Assembly (NCBI RefSeq): GCF_023278565.1
Contig: NC_064675.1
Coordinates: 1,054,001 to 1,118,000 of the forward strand
Source of the DNA: Colletotrichum lupini
Lineage: Eukaryota > Ascomycota > Sordariomycetes > Glomerellales > Glomerellaceae
DNA length: 64,000 nt
Direction of reading: 5' to 3'
Both the position numbers and the translations under genes were made by a program. Shown here piece by piece: positions 37,185 through 50,242 of the stretch. Position 1 is the stretch's first letter; every line of letters begins with the position of its first letter. The notes under the pieces were generated by a model. It had not been told where the DNA came from and searched no databases. It was given only the letters and a program-made list of their open reading frames with translations.

Positions 37185-38771
37185 TTATTTCGTCTTGAAA
37201 TAGTCCCGGAACTTTTCGCGAATCTCATCCTCCTCAAACTTCCTCGTATGTCTCCGCAGCATCGTCGCCCGCTCCTCAATCGTCATGCCAATCTGCTCAC
37301 CAACCGGCACTAGGCACTTTGCTAGGTGCAGGTAGTCCTTCTGAAGCAGCTTGACCGTCACCATGAGATAGTCGATATTGTGGAACACGAGCGCCTTTTC
37401 GCGAATATACGTCTTCTTCTGCTGCAAAAAGGACGTGGGGTGGTCACGCCAGTGACGGCGGGGGTTGAGATGGTGCGACGTGTGGTAGCCGTCGTTGTAG
37501 CAGTATCGGTTGCTCTGATGAGGTGGTCAGCGGTCAAAATGATCTTCATCCTTGGCAATGTGGGGTCTGTGGAGGGGAGGTCCCCTTGGCGAATGCTTAC
37601 CGGCACATCAATCAGGGTGATGCTGGAGCGGAAGTCCGAATCCGGCTCGTCGGCATCGACAAAGGCGTGTTGGCCCCAGTTGCCGACCATCAAACCCAAT
37701 CTCATGAGCGCGAGGGGCCCGAGGAAGACGAAGGTCGTTGCCTTGCTGTGGAGGCAGTACAGGGTGTACAGGAAGGCGTAGTTGCCGAGCTCCCAGAATC
37801 CCGTCTTGAGGCCGTTCTTGGTCTGGCCCTTGCGGAAGAAGTACCGCGGCAAGTCAAACCAGACCAGGAAGATGAAGCGTCCGACGTAGTGCAGGAAGTG
37901 GAAGATATCGTCACGCTGGTAGCGGATGGTGGACGACAGATCGTGGGGCCCGTTGCCCTCGACGTGGTGGTGCTTCACGTGGTGGTAAAAGTACGTGTTC
38001 CAGGTATGGCCCATGAGGGGGTCGGTGATGTAGGGGAACGCGGCGTCGAAGAAGCGCAGGACGGCCCAGTTCTTTGAGAGGATGCCGTTCATGTGGATGT
38101 GCTGGTGCATCATGAGGGTGTAGGTGCCGGTGAACCAGAACTGCATGAGCATGTGAGCGACGCCGTGGATGTAGTTGAAGTTGCGGAAGAGCATGATGGC
38201 GCTCGGTACTGAGAGGGTGAAGTAGAGGATTAGGTGTGTGAGCATGATGACGTCGGTCTCGTGGCGGACGATTTTGCGCCCCCAGGCGACGTAGGGGACG
38301 ACGACATTTTGATAGATGACGGCTGGGAGCTTGTGGGGGAGATCGCGCAGGTCGAATGATGAGAAGACGGATGGCTCAAAGTCTTGACTTGTTGCGTCGT
38401 TGAGACCTTTCAGCTTGCGGATGTCCTTGGCGTCTCTCTGATTTGAAACTCCGCGGCAGGCTAGATTTCCGGGTCAATTGAGATGCTCATATAGTGAGTG
38501 GGAACATGCAGGTGAGTGAGAATGAGGGTGAGAGTGAAAGTGAAAGTGAGAATAAAAGTGAAACCTGGGAGGGCAGAAAAGGAAAAGAAAAGGCTAGCTC
38601 ACGTTCATCATCCTTTGACTTCTCACCCAAGGATTCCTGACTGGCATACCCCTCGTCGCCGTCGGTGGGAGCGAGATGCTTATCGTTGTAGCGTTCAATG
38701 TCGTCGATAAGGTTCTGCAGAACGATAGTATCGTGAACCGTAAGGTCTGGGGCGACGATGAGATTACTCAT
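37185..38771 (-). CDS. Membrane fatty-acid desaturase family protein
   Basis: Three exons, 38771-38603, 38433-37601 and 37514-37185, give about 443 residues. The three histidine boxes of integral-membrane desaturases are present: HQHIH (about residue 166), HHVKHHH (about 207) and HTSHHLNPRRH (about 345), which bind the di-iron centre. Hydrophobic segments surround box 1 and separate boxes 2 and 3. It probably introduces a double bond or hydroxyl into a lipid acyl chain in the ER, with an external electron donor since no cytochrome b5 domain is visible. The 3' splice site of intron 1 is uncertain: of three overlapping AGs I chose the one that keeps phase with donor GTGAGC, but donor GTGAGA at 38627 would also fit. 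Intron 1 (169 bp) contains a GTGAAA-type simple repeat. Confidence 0.85.
38516..38568. repeat. GTGARW-type simple repeat inside desaturase intron 1
   Basis: Imperfect tandem GTGAGA/GTGAAA hexamers on the + strand, giving a pyrimidine-rich tract on the transcribed strand just inside the first intron. Likely variable in length between strains. Confidence 0.6.
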
Positions 38772-41700
38772 TGCATGTGGGTTCTGGAAGGAAAAAAATC
38801 TCGAATCCCAAATCTCAAAAAACCTCGATGCCAAGACCCCGCACGCGCGATGAGAAGGAGTAAGTGCAATTGAGAGAAGCGGAAACGGAAAAGAGAAAGA
38901 GGAGAGACTGTCGGTCAAACAATGGAATTTCCCCCCGTCTACTCAACCCATTTGAAGCTGGAGGAAAGGGATTTTTTTTAGGGGCTTCAAAACGGGGAAG
39001 GGGAATCCAAAAAATTAAAAAAAAGTGGGAAGACACGATGCCGTTAAAGGAGGTGACCAGTGCTTTATTACGGGTACCCAATCTCTTCAACCCATGTCGC
39101 GTTTCTGTTTCGCTTGCGCTGGGAAACCGGCAGCGTCTCCAGAGGTCACTGACTAACCGGAATGGAAAAAACAGCCCATCTCGTTGTGAAATAGTGCTGG
39201 GAGATGCGTAAGCGGCGGCAACATCATGCGAGCGCCGTATATTTCTTCAATTCTGTTGCCAATACGTTGGGGGCCCCATGGTTTATGTCATCCTCCTCTC
39301 TCAGTCCCCTTTCAATTGCGCTCGTTCTTGTTAATGTCTCCTCACGTCTCCTCACGTCTCCTCATTCCCCTTTCCACTGGAGACTTTCCGAAGAGAGCTA
39401 CGGGCTCCGTCCTTTGGAGCTTCTCATTGGGCCGGGTTTCGGTAGAGCCTCCGTCAATTGGGGGTTTTTGTTCCTTGCCATCTGCGACCCCAAAGACAAG
39501 AAAAAGCATGTGCTAGGGCACTCTGAAAACAGCCGTTTGCGACACCTTGACAGAGACTCGAGAGACCGTGGCTGCATAGCATACGAAAGTCTGTTTCCCA
39601 ATGAAAGTCTCCTTGATGTATAAACTCAATTGACGGGCATTCCCAATAGGTATTTCCATTCAATACACAACAAAAGGCGGTCAGACATTCTCAGCTCAGT
39701 GAGTCCTGTTAGTGCGGGACTTTTCACCAGTGTCGCGCATTTCTCACTTCAAGTGTCGCGTAATACCACCAAAGCGCAAGCAAGAGCTTCCAGAGATGAT
39801 AATTCCCATTGGTTGAACCAACAACTGGAGCCAAGATCGGCAAAATTTCCCATCTGATTTCCCATTTTCTTCAGCCTCTTCAGCCAACGGGCTGCATGCC
39901 AGCTTTACTCTCCTTTTCCTGCATGCGCAATCACAAATTGCCTTGCTCGAACCCCTGCTAACCCCAATTCTAGAACGTCACTGGGCGCTAGCAAGCAGCC
40001 GGGGGGATGAAAGCTTGCGTTGACAGCGTGGGTGGGTACTTTTGGACCCTGAATCGATACCTACCCTGAAGCGGGCAGTGAAGGTGAAACAGGTAAATTG
40101 CATACTGTGCCAATCGAACTTGTGGGAACATGCATCGAAAGCGAGAATGTGCTCAAAGATAACCTGATCACCAGATGGTCTACGGATACGTAGTTACAGA
40201 CAGCCATCGGTGAAGGAGACGAGTATTGGACGTCCTTTGGATGTCGACAGCTGTACGTCGTATCTTGATACCTCACGAGATGAAAGTTGTTGGGCCAATT
40301 GGAACGCTGCCCTTTGGCGTTCGAACCTTGATGTTTAAGCTTGTCCCTGCCGAAGCGCCCCGACCATCGAATTCACTATCTCCGAGATTGAACTTGGGCA
40401 CGACGCGGCTCCAGCACCTTTTTGGTGCTCGCCCACCGGCCCGGCTCGTAATTACGCGGGCCGATGCACTCGCCAGGATAAACTTTCCACCGCTAAGCAT
40501 CCTCGGAACACGCAATGGGAGTAAAGTGGTCCCTTCAACAAGTTGTGCACCAGAGAAAAGGTGTCAACCATGCTGGTAGCAACGAGTGCTGGATGGTGTC
40601 AATGTACATATTCTCCAGTTGTTCTCAGGTGCTTTTTGGTTGGTTTTCTACTACGAGATCAGAGCCAAAACAGAAATGGGCCATCGTGTGATTCGCTATT
40701 ACCCCTGATATGTGCACCTATCGCTCGATGGATAATATTTGAATCCATCATCACAGGTGGTCTCTTAGGAAACCATGCAAATGCCTAAGTAGGATCTTAG
40801 ACTACTTACTCATGCACAGCCTTCTCTCCAGATTTCTCTTGCCGAATTTGTATGGTCGCCCTTGTTGCCCCCGTTGCCACAATACGTCGGACCAGACTGG
40901 CCCAGATGGACGGATTATCGTCATGTGGATTCTGGATGAGGCGTTCTCCTGTCTGTTAACGCAAAAAGTCCTTCTCGAGCTTCCCGACAACGATGCTGCT
41001 GGCGTATACCCGAGCTGTCCCTGAGCAAGGATGACCTAGATGGCGATGTTGACGGTACGGTCTAGTAAGCGACACTTCAAATGCGAGAGTTCATGAGTAG
41101 ATTCAATACAACACCAAAAAAAACCTAAGGGCCTGGATATTGGGGGAGGGCCTTGATACCAAAAGGGGCTTTCACACGGACTACCGATGTAGAAAGTTGA
41201 GAACGCGTATTGTGAAGGCTATCTAAGACCGTGGAGTCAAAAGCGCTTGTGCGTCTCAAGACTCAAATTAGGTGGTATAGTCTATGCACGAATAACTCAA
41301 CCTTGGCCTACGCTCGAGTCAGATACTTAGTCACAGGTTTTTATGAAGGGCCCAAACCTCATTGTTTTGTAGTATTTAGCTACATTAGTATAGTCTGCTG
41401 ATGGATTGGGCAATAGCGCAGATGGCTTTTGTCACCCAGTTATCAGATATTACGAGTGCTTTACTAGGATCATAAGAATTTGCTGTTGGAGCAAATAAAA
41501 CAGTGGTCTACCATGTTGAGAAAGAGACCAGTCTCACCTCTGAGCGAGGAAGAAGCGAATCACCAAGCAGTAAGAACTCAAGGCCGCATACGGCGCATAA
41601 TAGTCTTTGTTCCCACAATCCAATGTGTTCCACAGATTCCAAGGATAGCAGGCCGGTCCTATATCCATTGGCTTTCGCCCACTGCTCCCAATATCCCTTT

Positions 41701-41821
41701 TCGGAATATGTGGTGCTCCCTATTTAGGACTACTTACAGGTTTCGAGATGAATAGGGGTGAGAGAAACGCACTGAGAGCCTCATCTCCGACTATCAGGCC
41801 GCAGAAAGGCAACCACTAGTT
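38772..41821. other. 3-kb stretch without a recognisable gene
   Basis: Upstream of the desaturase and downstream of the transporter. Several frames of 70-140 codons overlap one another on both strands without any domain or consistent splice pattern. A short tandem CTCCTCACGT-like repeat occurs near 39337-39365. Composition is normal. Confidence 0.5.
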
Positions 41822-44046
41822 TCATGACTTGGTACGCTCTTCAATCTGGGCAGCCTCGATATTTGCCTCGTATTTCTCGTCGGTGATGGAGGGAGACCTG
41901 GCTCGGCCAGGGGCTACCACTGCCCTGCCTCTCATCTGAGCCCACACTGTCTTATGGGTAGGTTGCATGAAAAGAGCGTCCATGTCCTCAAGAGTCAGGC
42001 CTGGTCATATCTTGATTAGCAATCTATAAGCTTCCAGATGACGAATAAGTCAACATACCCTTAGTCTCTGGCACAAAGAAGAATGCCCAAATACCCATGA
42101 GCATCAAGATACTGCTAAAGAAGAAGTATGCGCCATATCCTAGGTCAGAGATCATGTATGGTGTGGAGCGAGCGATGATGAAGCTTCCGAGCCAGGTTGT
42201 GGCGGTTGTGATGGAGACGGCCAGCATTCTGATTTCCAGTGTCTGCACTTCAGAAGCGTAAAGCCAAGTGATTCCTTGCCACGTTGCGCAGATGATGACC
42301 TATGGTAATAGTTCAGTGTTGTTGCTACAAATTAGGCACATCCCAATGCAAAGGCAGCTTACTCCGTTAATGTAGACACAAGCCATGGCGAGATAGCCCC
42401 AGCCGTCTCGGGTGACTTGGCCTGCAGCGGCAGCTGCAGCAGGGTCTGCTTTCTACACACAGTGTCAATACGGAAGTGAAACGAGTCGTCTTGCTCCAAT
42501 TTCTTGTCTTGATACAGAACAGGTAGCAAGGAATCTTACCATGACATATCCTCCAATGTACCACATCGGAATGCAGCCAAGTGCAGATCCCCACAACAGT
42601 CCCTTTCGTCGACCGACTCTCTCAGCAACCCAGAAGGTGAAGAGGAACATTCCAAAGGTCTTTGCGATACCGTAGAAACCAGTAGAAAAAAGCTTCGTGG
42701 ATGTCCCAGTTATTCCAAGACTTTCAAAAATTCTTGGGGCGTAGTATGTGATGATATTCACTCCTAGGTCTGATTTAGACATCGTAGTTGAGAAAAGGGG
42801 TCATAGATATCCTACGCACCAGTGAAACTCTGAAGGAACATGAGTGCCATGCCCAAGCCCATGCGGTTTCGAATACCCTTTTGGAAAAGCTTTTGGAACA
42901 TTTGCTTCTTTGTCATGCGTTGAGATGTACGCTGTTCGACCTGAGTGCGTATATCGTTCATCTCACGGCGAATGTACTCGTGATCTGCTGGCAGACCTCG
43001 GATCTGGGTCAAAATTCTTTCTGCAGAGTCAAAATGGTCTCCACGAGCGAGCCAACGGGGAGACTCTGGGCACCAGATCATGCCTAGCGCAAGTCCCAAG
43101 CCCGGCACTAGCTGAATTCCGAGGGGTACGATCCACTGGGCCCTTGAGTTGACATCAATCGTCCTGTCAGTAGCATACTAGGATCTTCACGTCAGATCTT
43201 CGACTCAAAATTCTGAGGACATCACGATGGATGTACTTACATTGATCCAGAAGCCCAGCATACCACCTCCCTGAGAGGCGATTTCGAAGATGCCGACCAG
43301 TCGACCACGGATCGAAGGCGGGGCCGTCTCGGCGATGTAAACGGGGACAGTCAACGATGATGCCCCGATTCCCAAACCAGCAATGGCACGGCCTGCGTAG
43401 ATTAAGTTCAGGTTTCCGCTGGCTGCAGTCATAAGAGTGCCACCGATGAGAAAGACGGTTCCGGCAAGCATCACTGTCTTCCTGCGACCGAATTTCTCGG
43501 CGATGGGGAACGTGAATAGGGCACCGAAGAAGCAACCAGCCTAGAACATCCATTCAGTCATGAAACAATCCATTTATAGTTCTTGTCAACAAGCATACCT
43601 GAAATGTCGAGACGATGTTGCCCTGGATGGTATCGCGGGTTGTCGAACTAACCTCGTCCAGGTGAAAATCACGCCGGAATGAGTCCAGTGCCATTGTTCC
43701 TCCAATGACTGCAGTATCATAGCCCACTGAACGAGTGAGTTAGCAAGTGATCTTTAAGGAGGTCATACTAACGAACTGCAGTCAACCAGAGACCTCCCTG
43801 CTCGCTGACTGACACGGATTGACATGGTGCGGTGCACCCAGAAATGTCACACTAAACTCTCGAAGACGTGGTGTATGTCAAGTGCCCCTTCATCTAGAGA
43901 GAGGCAAAAGTTGATCCAGAAACATGAGAGAACCACGTACTAGCCAAAGCTGACATGCTCGCGACGAGGGCGATCAAGTGAATGCGCCAGTTTCGCACCT
44001 CTGGGGGATCAAGCGTCCCGGACGCGTGGGTGCTGAAGAAGCCCAT
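41822..44046 (-). CDS. MFS sugar-porter family transporter
   Basis: Eight exons fit in phase: 44046-43941, 43726-43599, 43540-43241, 43177-42820, 42763-42540, 42452-42363, 42299-42059 and 42000-41822, giving 541 residues. Sugar-porter signatures are all present: MGYDTAVIGGTMAL in TM1, KFGRRK in the first loop, GRAIAGLGIGA..VPVYIAE, PESPRWL after TM6, a VGRRK loop in the second half and PETKGLTLEDMD after TM12. The start MGFFSTHASGTLDPPEVRNWR at 44046 is the first ATG before TM1. It should be a 12-TM plasma-membrane proton symporter or facilitator for a monosaccharide, sugar acid or quinate-like compound; the substrate is not readable. The first intron is long (214 bp), the others 56-87 bp. 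A catabolic role with the aldolase at 50243 is possible. Confidence 0.93.
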
Positions 44047-47000
44047 ATTGGGCTTTCAGGTTCAAGAGCCTGATGGAAAAAGTAAGACCAAGATGGAGAG
44101 ACCGTATCGCAACACTGCGGAGGGATAGAGGAACAACCTGGGAATTGTGTGAGATAGAGATAGGACCCGGCAGACCAGTTCATCGTGGAGACAAAGCGGG
44201 GAGGCAAGCTTTATCTAGGCCGCCATGACGTTCCACCCTACAATAAGCTTGAACTGCCTTCCATCGAATGGAAAGCCCGTGTTTGGAACAGCTTCGTGGA
44301 ACGGTCGAGGATCGGCGGTGTTTACCCCGCGACACCCCCATGGGGAAAAACTGGGTGGCAGTCGTTGAAACTTGCCCGGGACCCGTAACGAAGAGTCGGG
44401 TTTGTGGAGGGGGCAACAAAAGAACTTCATCCTCACGGTCCAACCAACCATTTAGCAGTGATGAATGTGATCACATCTTGCCCCTGCACAATTGGACAGA
44501 CTGGGCAGCAAACACTTGGCGTCAGCAGATGTGTGGAGTAGCCAAGAAAGGCTCCAAAGAGGGGGTAAGAGAAGGCACAAAACGAACATGTCTCTTCATG
44601 TCATTTGGCTGACTTTGATATCTCTCAACCACAATCAGAGCTTTTGTCGCCATTTATCGTTACCAAACGTAAGTGTGCCAAGGTCGTTTCCTCCGTTACA
44701 TTCACTTACACAGCCCACTTACTATACCTATGCATGAACCACACGAGGATGAGGGGTAACACCATCCAAGATCCTGAATCCAGCAAAGACATCAGAAAGA
44801 GGCACGATGGATTGCAATACTACTCGGTGGCCCTGGTTTTAAAAAATCGCACTTCTGTCATATTTAGACCCCGATTCTTGATGATCGAAGTTGAACGTCA
44901 CGGATTTCGATGAACCTTTTATACGAATTTCCCTCTTCCAGTGTTAGCGAACCAAACATTCACTCACTTTTACGTGTCTGGTCTCAACTCAAAAAGGGGA
45001 TATGACTTCGCGAAAAATCCCACACGAGATAAGGTTTCATACGAAAGGAAGAAAAATGAAAAGCCCAGCTGAGCAATACGCTAGTCGAAAAGGAATGCCG
45101 AGACGAAAATAAACGGGGAGAATCGGACGCAGTAAGTCGAATGTGCATCCAAGTTGATATAATGATCTGGAACCCGACGTATGAAAACCGAGAGCAACCT
45201 CAGGTCCCAAAGAACTGGAAGGTGCAAAATGGCATTTCTTCTCTGGAGTTGGATCAAGGTGTGGGTGACAAGCCATGACGGGACCGGGGTGATGCCCCAG
45301 TCTGGCAGTTCATCTGTACCCGGCGCGGGCCTGGATCTGCCCCCCAACCTCCTCATCGGTAGTCAAGTTTGAGTTCCGAGACCACGCGAGCCGCTGCGCT
45401 GTCACGAAGCGGCTCCATCAGGAACCTCTCATTACCCCCGAAAACCTCGGCGGAACAGCCCAAAACTGATAATGGCTTCTTGGTTCTGGCTTGGCTCCTG
45501 TCTATCTCGTATGCGCCACGTCGCCTCAGATCTCGTTGGCATGCAGGGCTGTTTCTGCGGCGGAGATGCTCTTCGGGCTCCCAATATCCACAGCTTTCAT
45601 GTCTATCTACCCATGAATAAATCCCCAGCAGGGCTCATGTGATGTTACGGTGCATGCAAAGAGACTGGGAATCTCCAAAATTCCAGTCGCTGGCGCCGAA
45701 TCATTTCACCACCGCTGAACTTGATACATGGCATCGTCTACCTTTGAGCATCGGTTATACCTTCCAAACTGCTGGATATCATACAATTCCACATTTTTAG
45801 CTGTGCTCAGCCACCCCCGGCCTGGGGTCTGGGGAGCTAGTGATGGAGGACTGCACGACTTGGCGCGGAATCTTCACCGGTCACGGGGGTGCTTTTCCAT
45901 CGGTTGAATAGCCCACATCGAGCTTTTAATTCAAGCCGAGAAAAAAACACTCAAGATGGGGTCTTTATGCATCATGATCTCTTAAAGCGGCGTCGCAGTA
46001 CCATAATCAGAAAACTTATCTCCCGAGGGATTTTGGAAATGACAATGTTATGATTTGAGACCTACACAAATGGCCCCAAATCCATTCCTTGAACTAACTT
46101 ACGTTATTTACACGTGCAGTCTTCAAAGAAATCCTGGCGTTTTAGTAGATGAAAATGCACTTATCAGGGTGGCTATAAGTCGTTAGTCTGAGCCCACTTT
46201 GAGCGTACGGACTCCTGAGTGAGTCCACGGGCTGAACATGAAAGGATCAACTTCACACATTTCTCGGACCCCAAAAATGGACTTCTATGTGAGCACCATA
46301 GAACGAAGAGATCGAAACGAGATTGGCGCTGAGATCAGACTTTCAAGTCTTCAAAATAGGATGAATATCACATTTATCGTTGACTCTCCGGATAAGTTCA
46401 GTCGCGTTAGATTTAAGGTGGCTGACGCATTTTGGTGGTGGCGCATGGCGCTACACAGTCAACCCCATTCTGGCTGTCACACTCTTTCGGCCAACTTCCG
46501 CGAGGGGACAAAAGCTCGAAAACTAGACTTCGAGCATCTCCAGATACTAGCAATCATAGTGTGAGGCACTGGTAGTCTCGCCGTTACTTTGGTCTGCAGT
46601 GTGCCTATTTCGTTGTCAACGTGGTGACTGTGCTACAATCACTGAGCATGAGAGCTCAACTCCTTTTCAAGTTCAACATCCGTCTCGATTCCATCAATTA
46701 GGGCATTTAACCTAAGACGAAGATGAACTCATACAAGACGCGTATCGTAACTGAAGTTCCAAATTGACAATTCAGTTCGCCCTCTGTTGACGGCATGAGA
46801 GTAGACTCAAGGGATCACGAATTCGTCACGAATTCCAACTGTGGCTTGTGGCGATGCATCAATCCTCAAAGGCCCGGTATCTACGTTCATACTTTGGCCT
46901 CCGAAAAGCGCGCTAGAATCTCCACAGTTGTTCAAGTTGCCATTACTAACATCGGTCTAGGAACTGACTTCAAAGGCCACCGCACAGCGCAGGACATTTA

Positions 47001-47317
47001 AGCGTACGAGTCAGCCGGCAACAGCGCAGAAAACTTTTAGGGGAGGAATTTAACCCCCTCCGCAACCCCCCCCACATCGTGGAGTTGAAAGGGGGGGAAA
47101 TATCCCCGCGCTCCATTCCCCCAGCTTTGGACAAAACGTTGCGCGCTCATCCACACTCCGACCCAGTGCAGCAGCGGCCACACCAGACCATTACAGGCAG
47201 GCAGACAAGGCAGTGCGAGTGACAGTCAGCGGCAGTAGAGGAAAAAACTCGAAGGGGGCCAAAAGGGGAGGATGTCCGCCATTGCCAAAGAGCCCGCACG
47301 CGATCGCAACCGCCAGC
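44047..47317. other. 3.3-kb intergenic region, no gene recognised
   Basis: Long upstream region shared by the divergent transporter and Zn2Cys6 regulator. Scattered short frames, none with a domain. The right end (47030-47110) has C-rich and G-rich runs such as GGGGGGG. Confidence 0.45.
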
Positions 47318-49406
47318 ATGCAGGAGAATAGTGGGACGTCGGCTCTGCCAAGTTACTCCCGACCAGCGAGGAGATCAGTTAGGTCCAGGGAAGGTTGTTT
47401 GACTTGCAAGTAAGTTTTATTTCACACTTGGTACCTTGAGACTCCGATCCGGCGGCCCATGGACGGTCGTCGGGCAATCTCCCGACGTGGTACTGTCGAG
47501 GAGGTCCAGCCAACGACCCGACATCACCGGCAACACTCCGTGCCGATGGATGATCATCTTGCTAATGTTCGACCCACAGACGCCGCAAAGTCAAATGTGA
47601 TGAGAGTCGGCCTCGGTGCAGTCATTGCGAGCGCCTGAATCTAGAGTGCAAGTGGCGGCCGCAGTCGAGCAGCTTCGCCGCCCACGCAATGTTAGCAGCC
47701 GCAGGGTCCTCCGGGTCTGGTCGTAGTCCGGCTATCCCGTCCCATGCTACCGATGCCTCCGTTTCGCCGGCGGCGTCGGTGTTCCAGCCCATGCAGGCCG
47801 TTGATGAGATATTCGACTATGCCAACTTCTTGTGGGATGCTGGCGATGCCTGGCAGCAGGTCAACCCAGAACCTGGTCAGCAGATGAGCCTTGATGGGCA
47901 AGTTCTCGTAAGACATCCCCAAACCCGATCCCAATTCCATCCCATGGACACGTCACGCTAACTGCTTAGCCAAAGAGGAGCCAGTTTGCAGGTCAGCCTC
48001 TTGGAAGCCGGCAACCGCCGCTCATGAGTAGCCCGCCGAATCTCGCCTTCCCAGATCGAACTGCTATGGATGAGCTGCCAGACCCATCACCAATCCCTGA
48101 TGCTAGTAGTCAGTCAGAGCAGGCCATAGCATTACAGGTCCCGACTGAGGATGACAGACTCATGGACTACTTCAGCCGCGTCGTTGTCCCTCCCATCCTT
48201 GCCGAAGTCGAGACGCAGAAGAAGTGGCTCGCCGTTCGACAGGTTGTCGTCGACATGGCGGGTGCGTCGCAAATGTTCAAGTGGTCGGTACTCGCCTTCT
48301 CGAACCTGATGCTATCACGTCGCGAAGGCTCCTGGCTAGCCAGTCCGGAAGATCATTATCAGAAAGCCGTGTCGCAAGTGGCTATCTGTTGCGACGAGTC
48401 GTCGCCCGCGACCGACAATCCGAGCTCACGCAGGGAGCACCTTCTCGCAACGCTCTTCTTCCTCAGTTATGTCGACATCCTCCGAGGTCAGATCAAGGCT
48501 GCAGACTCGTTCCTTAAGCGGGCCTATGGACTGTTCCAGCAAGGCGAGAAGAGCAGTTTTGCCGCTATCGAGAAGCAATTCCTGCAGTGGATGCGCCTAC
48601 TCGATGCCCGTGCCGTTTCCGCTGGTGGACAGGGCTTGCTCCTTTCCAAAGATGACGAGCTGCTCTTAGTCGAAGCGTCACCAGCTAGTTTTGATGGAGG
48701 AGGCGCAGACTCAACCAGGGAGGACTTTGGAGATGGTGACATTGAGGATGTCCTATTCCAAGTTCTATACCAGCCCGGCATTGTCTTCTTCCAAAAGGTC
48801 CAGAGCTTCATGGGTCGGATATCAAAGATCGACCCTTGGCATAGGTCACGTGGCACCGTCGAGGACGAGACGGAGGTCATGAACATCGGGGCCGCCATCG
48901 CAGCGGATCTGCGGACCTTGTACGAGCAGCGGCCCCCGCTCATGGACTATGCCGTGGCGGGGAAGTTGACGGAGCCTCACGTTTCACCGCACCTAGCGTT
49001 CGTTATCACACGTGCATTTCGAACCTATCTTGCCAACTATCACGCAAGTAAAGTCCACCTACATAGAGTGGCATACAAAACTTTTCCCCTTACTAAAGAA
49101 GCCAGCGATGCTCTCAATCAGATTCGACGCCTAGCTCGACTACTAGTTGATTCACTGGACGCAGATAACTCATTACCGGTCAACATGCTGTGGCCTTTAC
49201 TGATGTTAGGGTCGGAAGAGCAGGACCCCCAGGAGAGGATATGGATCAAGACCCAGATCCTGCGTATGGAGAGCGTTGCCGGCAATGCGAAGATCACTGC
49301 CCAAGTTCTAGAAGAGGTACAGGCTAGGCAGGATGCTGAGAAGGTCCGGGTTGACATCCGATCCGTGATGCATGCCATATTCAACGCATGTTTTGCTATC
49401 GTCTGA
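47318..49406 (+). CDS. Zn2Cys6 binuclear-cluster transcription factor
   Basis: Three exons, 47318-47409, 47580-47907 and 47970-49406, encode 618 residues. The DNA-binding cluster is complete: Cys27, 30, 37, 44, 47 and 54 in the classic C-x2-C-x6-C-x6-C-x2-C-x6-C spacing (CLTCKRRKVKC...), and intron 1 (170 bp) splits it just after Cys30, a common intron position in this family. Intron 2 (62 bp) has a clear CGCTAAC branch site. The remaining part is mostly helical, like the regulatory domain of fungal C6 factors. Such factors bind CGG triplets and control nearby or pathway genes from the nucleus. Candidates for regulation are the transporter, the aldolase, or the precursor/UstYa pair. Confidence 0.92.
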
Positions 49407-50242
49407 GATGCCTTAGTATTCGACAACTTCAGAAGGCTTCACCACCAATCTCTACTCGAACAATGGCTCTTCGCGAGCTTCGCACTTGCCGAGGATAGCT
49501 TCACTTTGGAAGTGTTCGCTTGCTTCGTACTAGTAACTACTTAGCTCAAGTCGCCAGAGCATTAGATACCCCTTTTATCGTACACCTCAATTAAATCATC
49601 TTCAGCACATGTTCCATCTACCCAAGTCATCAATGATTGATGACTTCTCTTCCACGCCACAGTAACCATTGCCGCCTTGGTGAGAGCCAGATCAGATTCC
49701 GGGCTAGCAAGCTGCGTGACTAGTTCCATCGGCTGCAACCGACGGGCGACACTAGCGTACCCGATCAGTGTGGGTCCCGATCGGAAGGCCCACAGACGGC
49801 CGCGACACCGATCCACTCCGATCGGTTACTCTCAAAACTCAGGTTCTTTGTCCGGTTTCGACATGGTTTTCTGTGAAAGTCTGGAGTTCTTCAATCAGAT
49901 GACCTGGCCCGTGGGGAAGACTCAGTGAGCAGCTCACGACTCATGACCCTGCCCGCTTCCTGAGGCTTTGACTCCACAAGAAACCCGCCTTGCATGCTCG
50001 GTTCATGCCCGTGGGGAAGGTCGGCTTGTCGGAAACATGCCACCTTGAAGAGCCCCGCGCCTCGATGCCCACCGCGGGGTTGAGCGCTCCGACCCACGGA
50101 GTTCAGAACATACTTGTATCGACTGTTGCCATTCAAATCTATTTGGCCTTTCTTCTCATTATCCCTAAACCTTCAATCGATACCCTAAACTCATCCGTGT
50201 TCATTTTGTCAAGCGTATCCTACAACCGCTACATCATTCACA
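49407..50242. other. Intergenic, no gene seen
   Basis: 0.8 kb between the regulator and the aldolase, holding the aldolase promoter. A GCCCGTGGGGAAG motif occurs twice (about 49908 and 50007), of unknown meaning. Confidence 0.45.
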
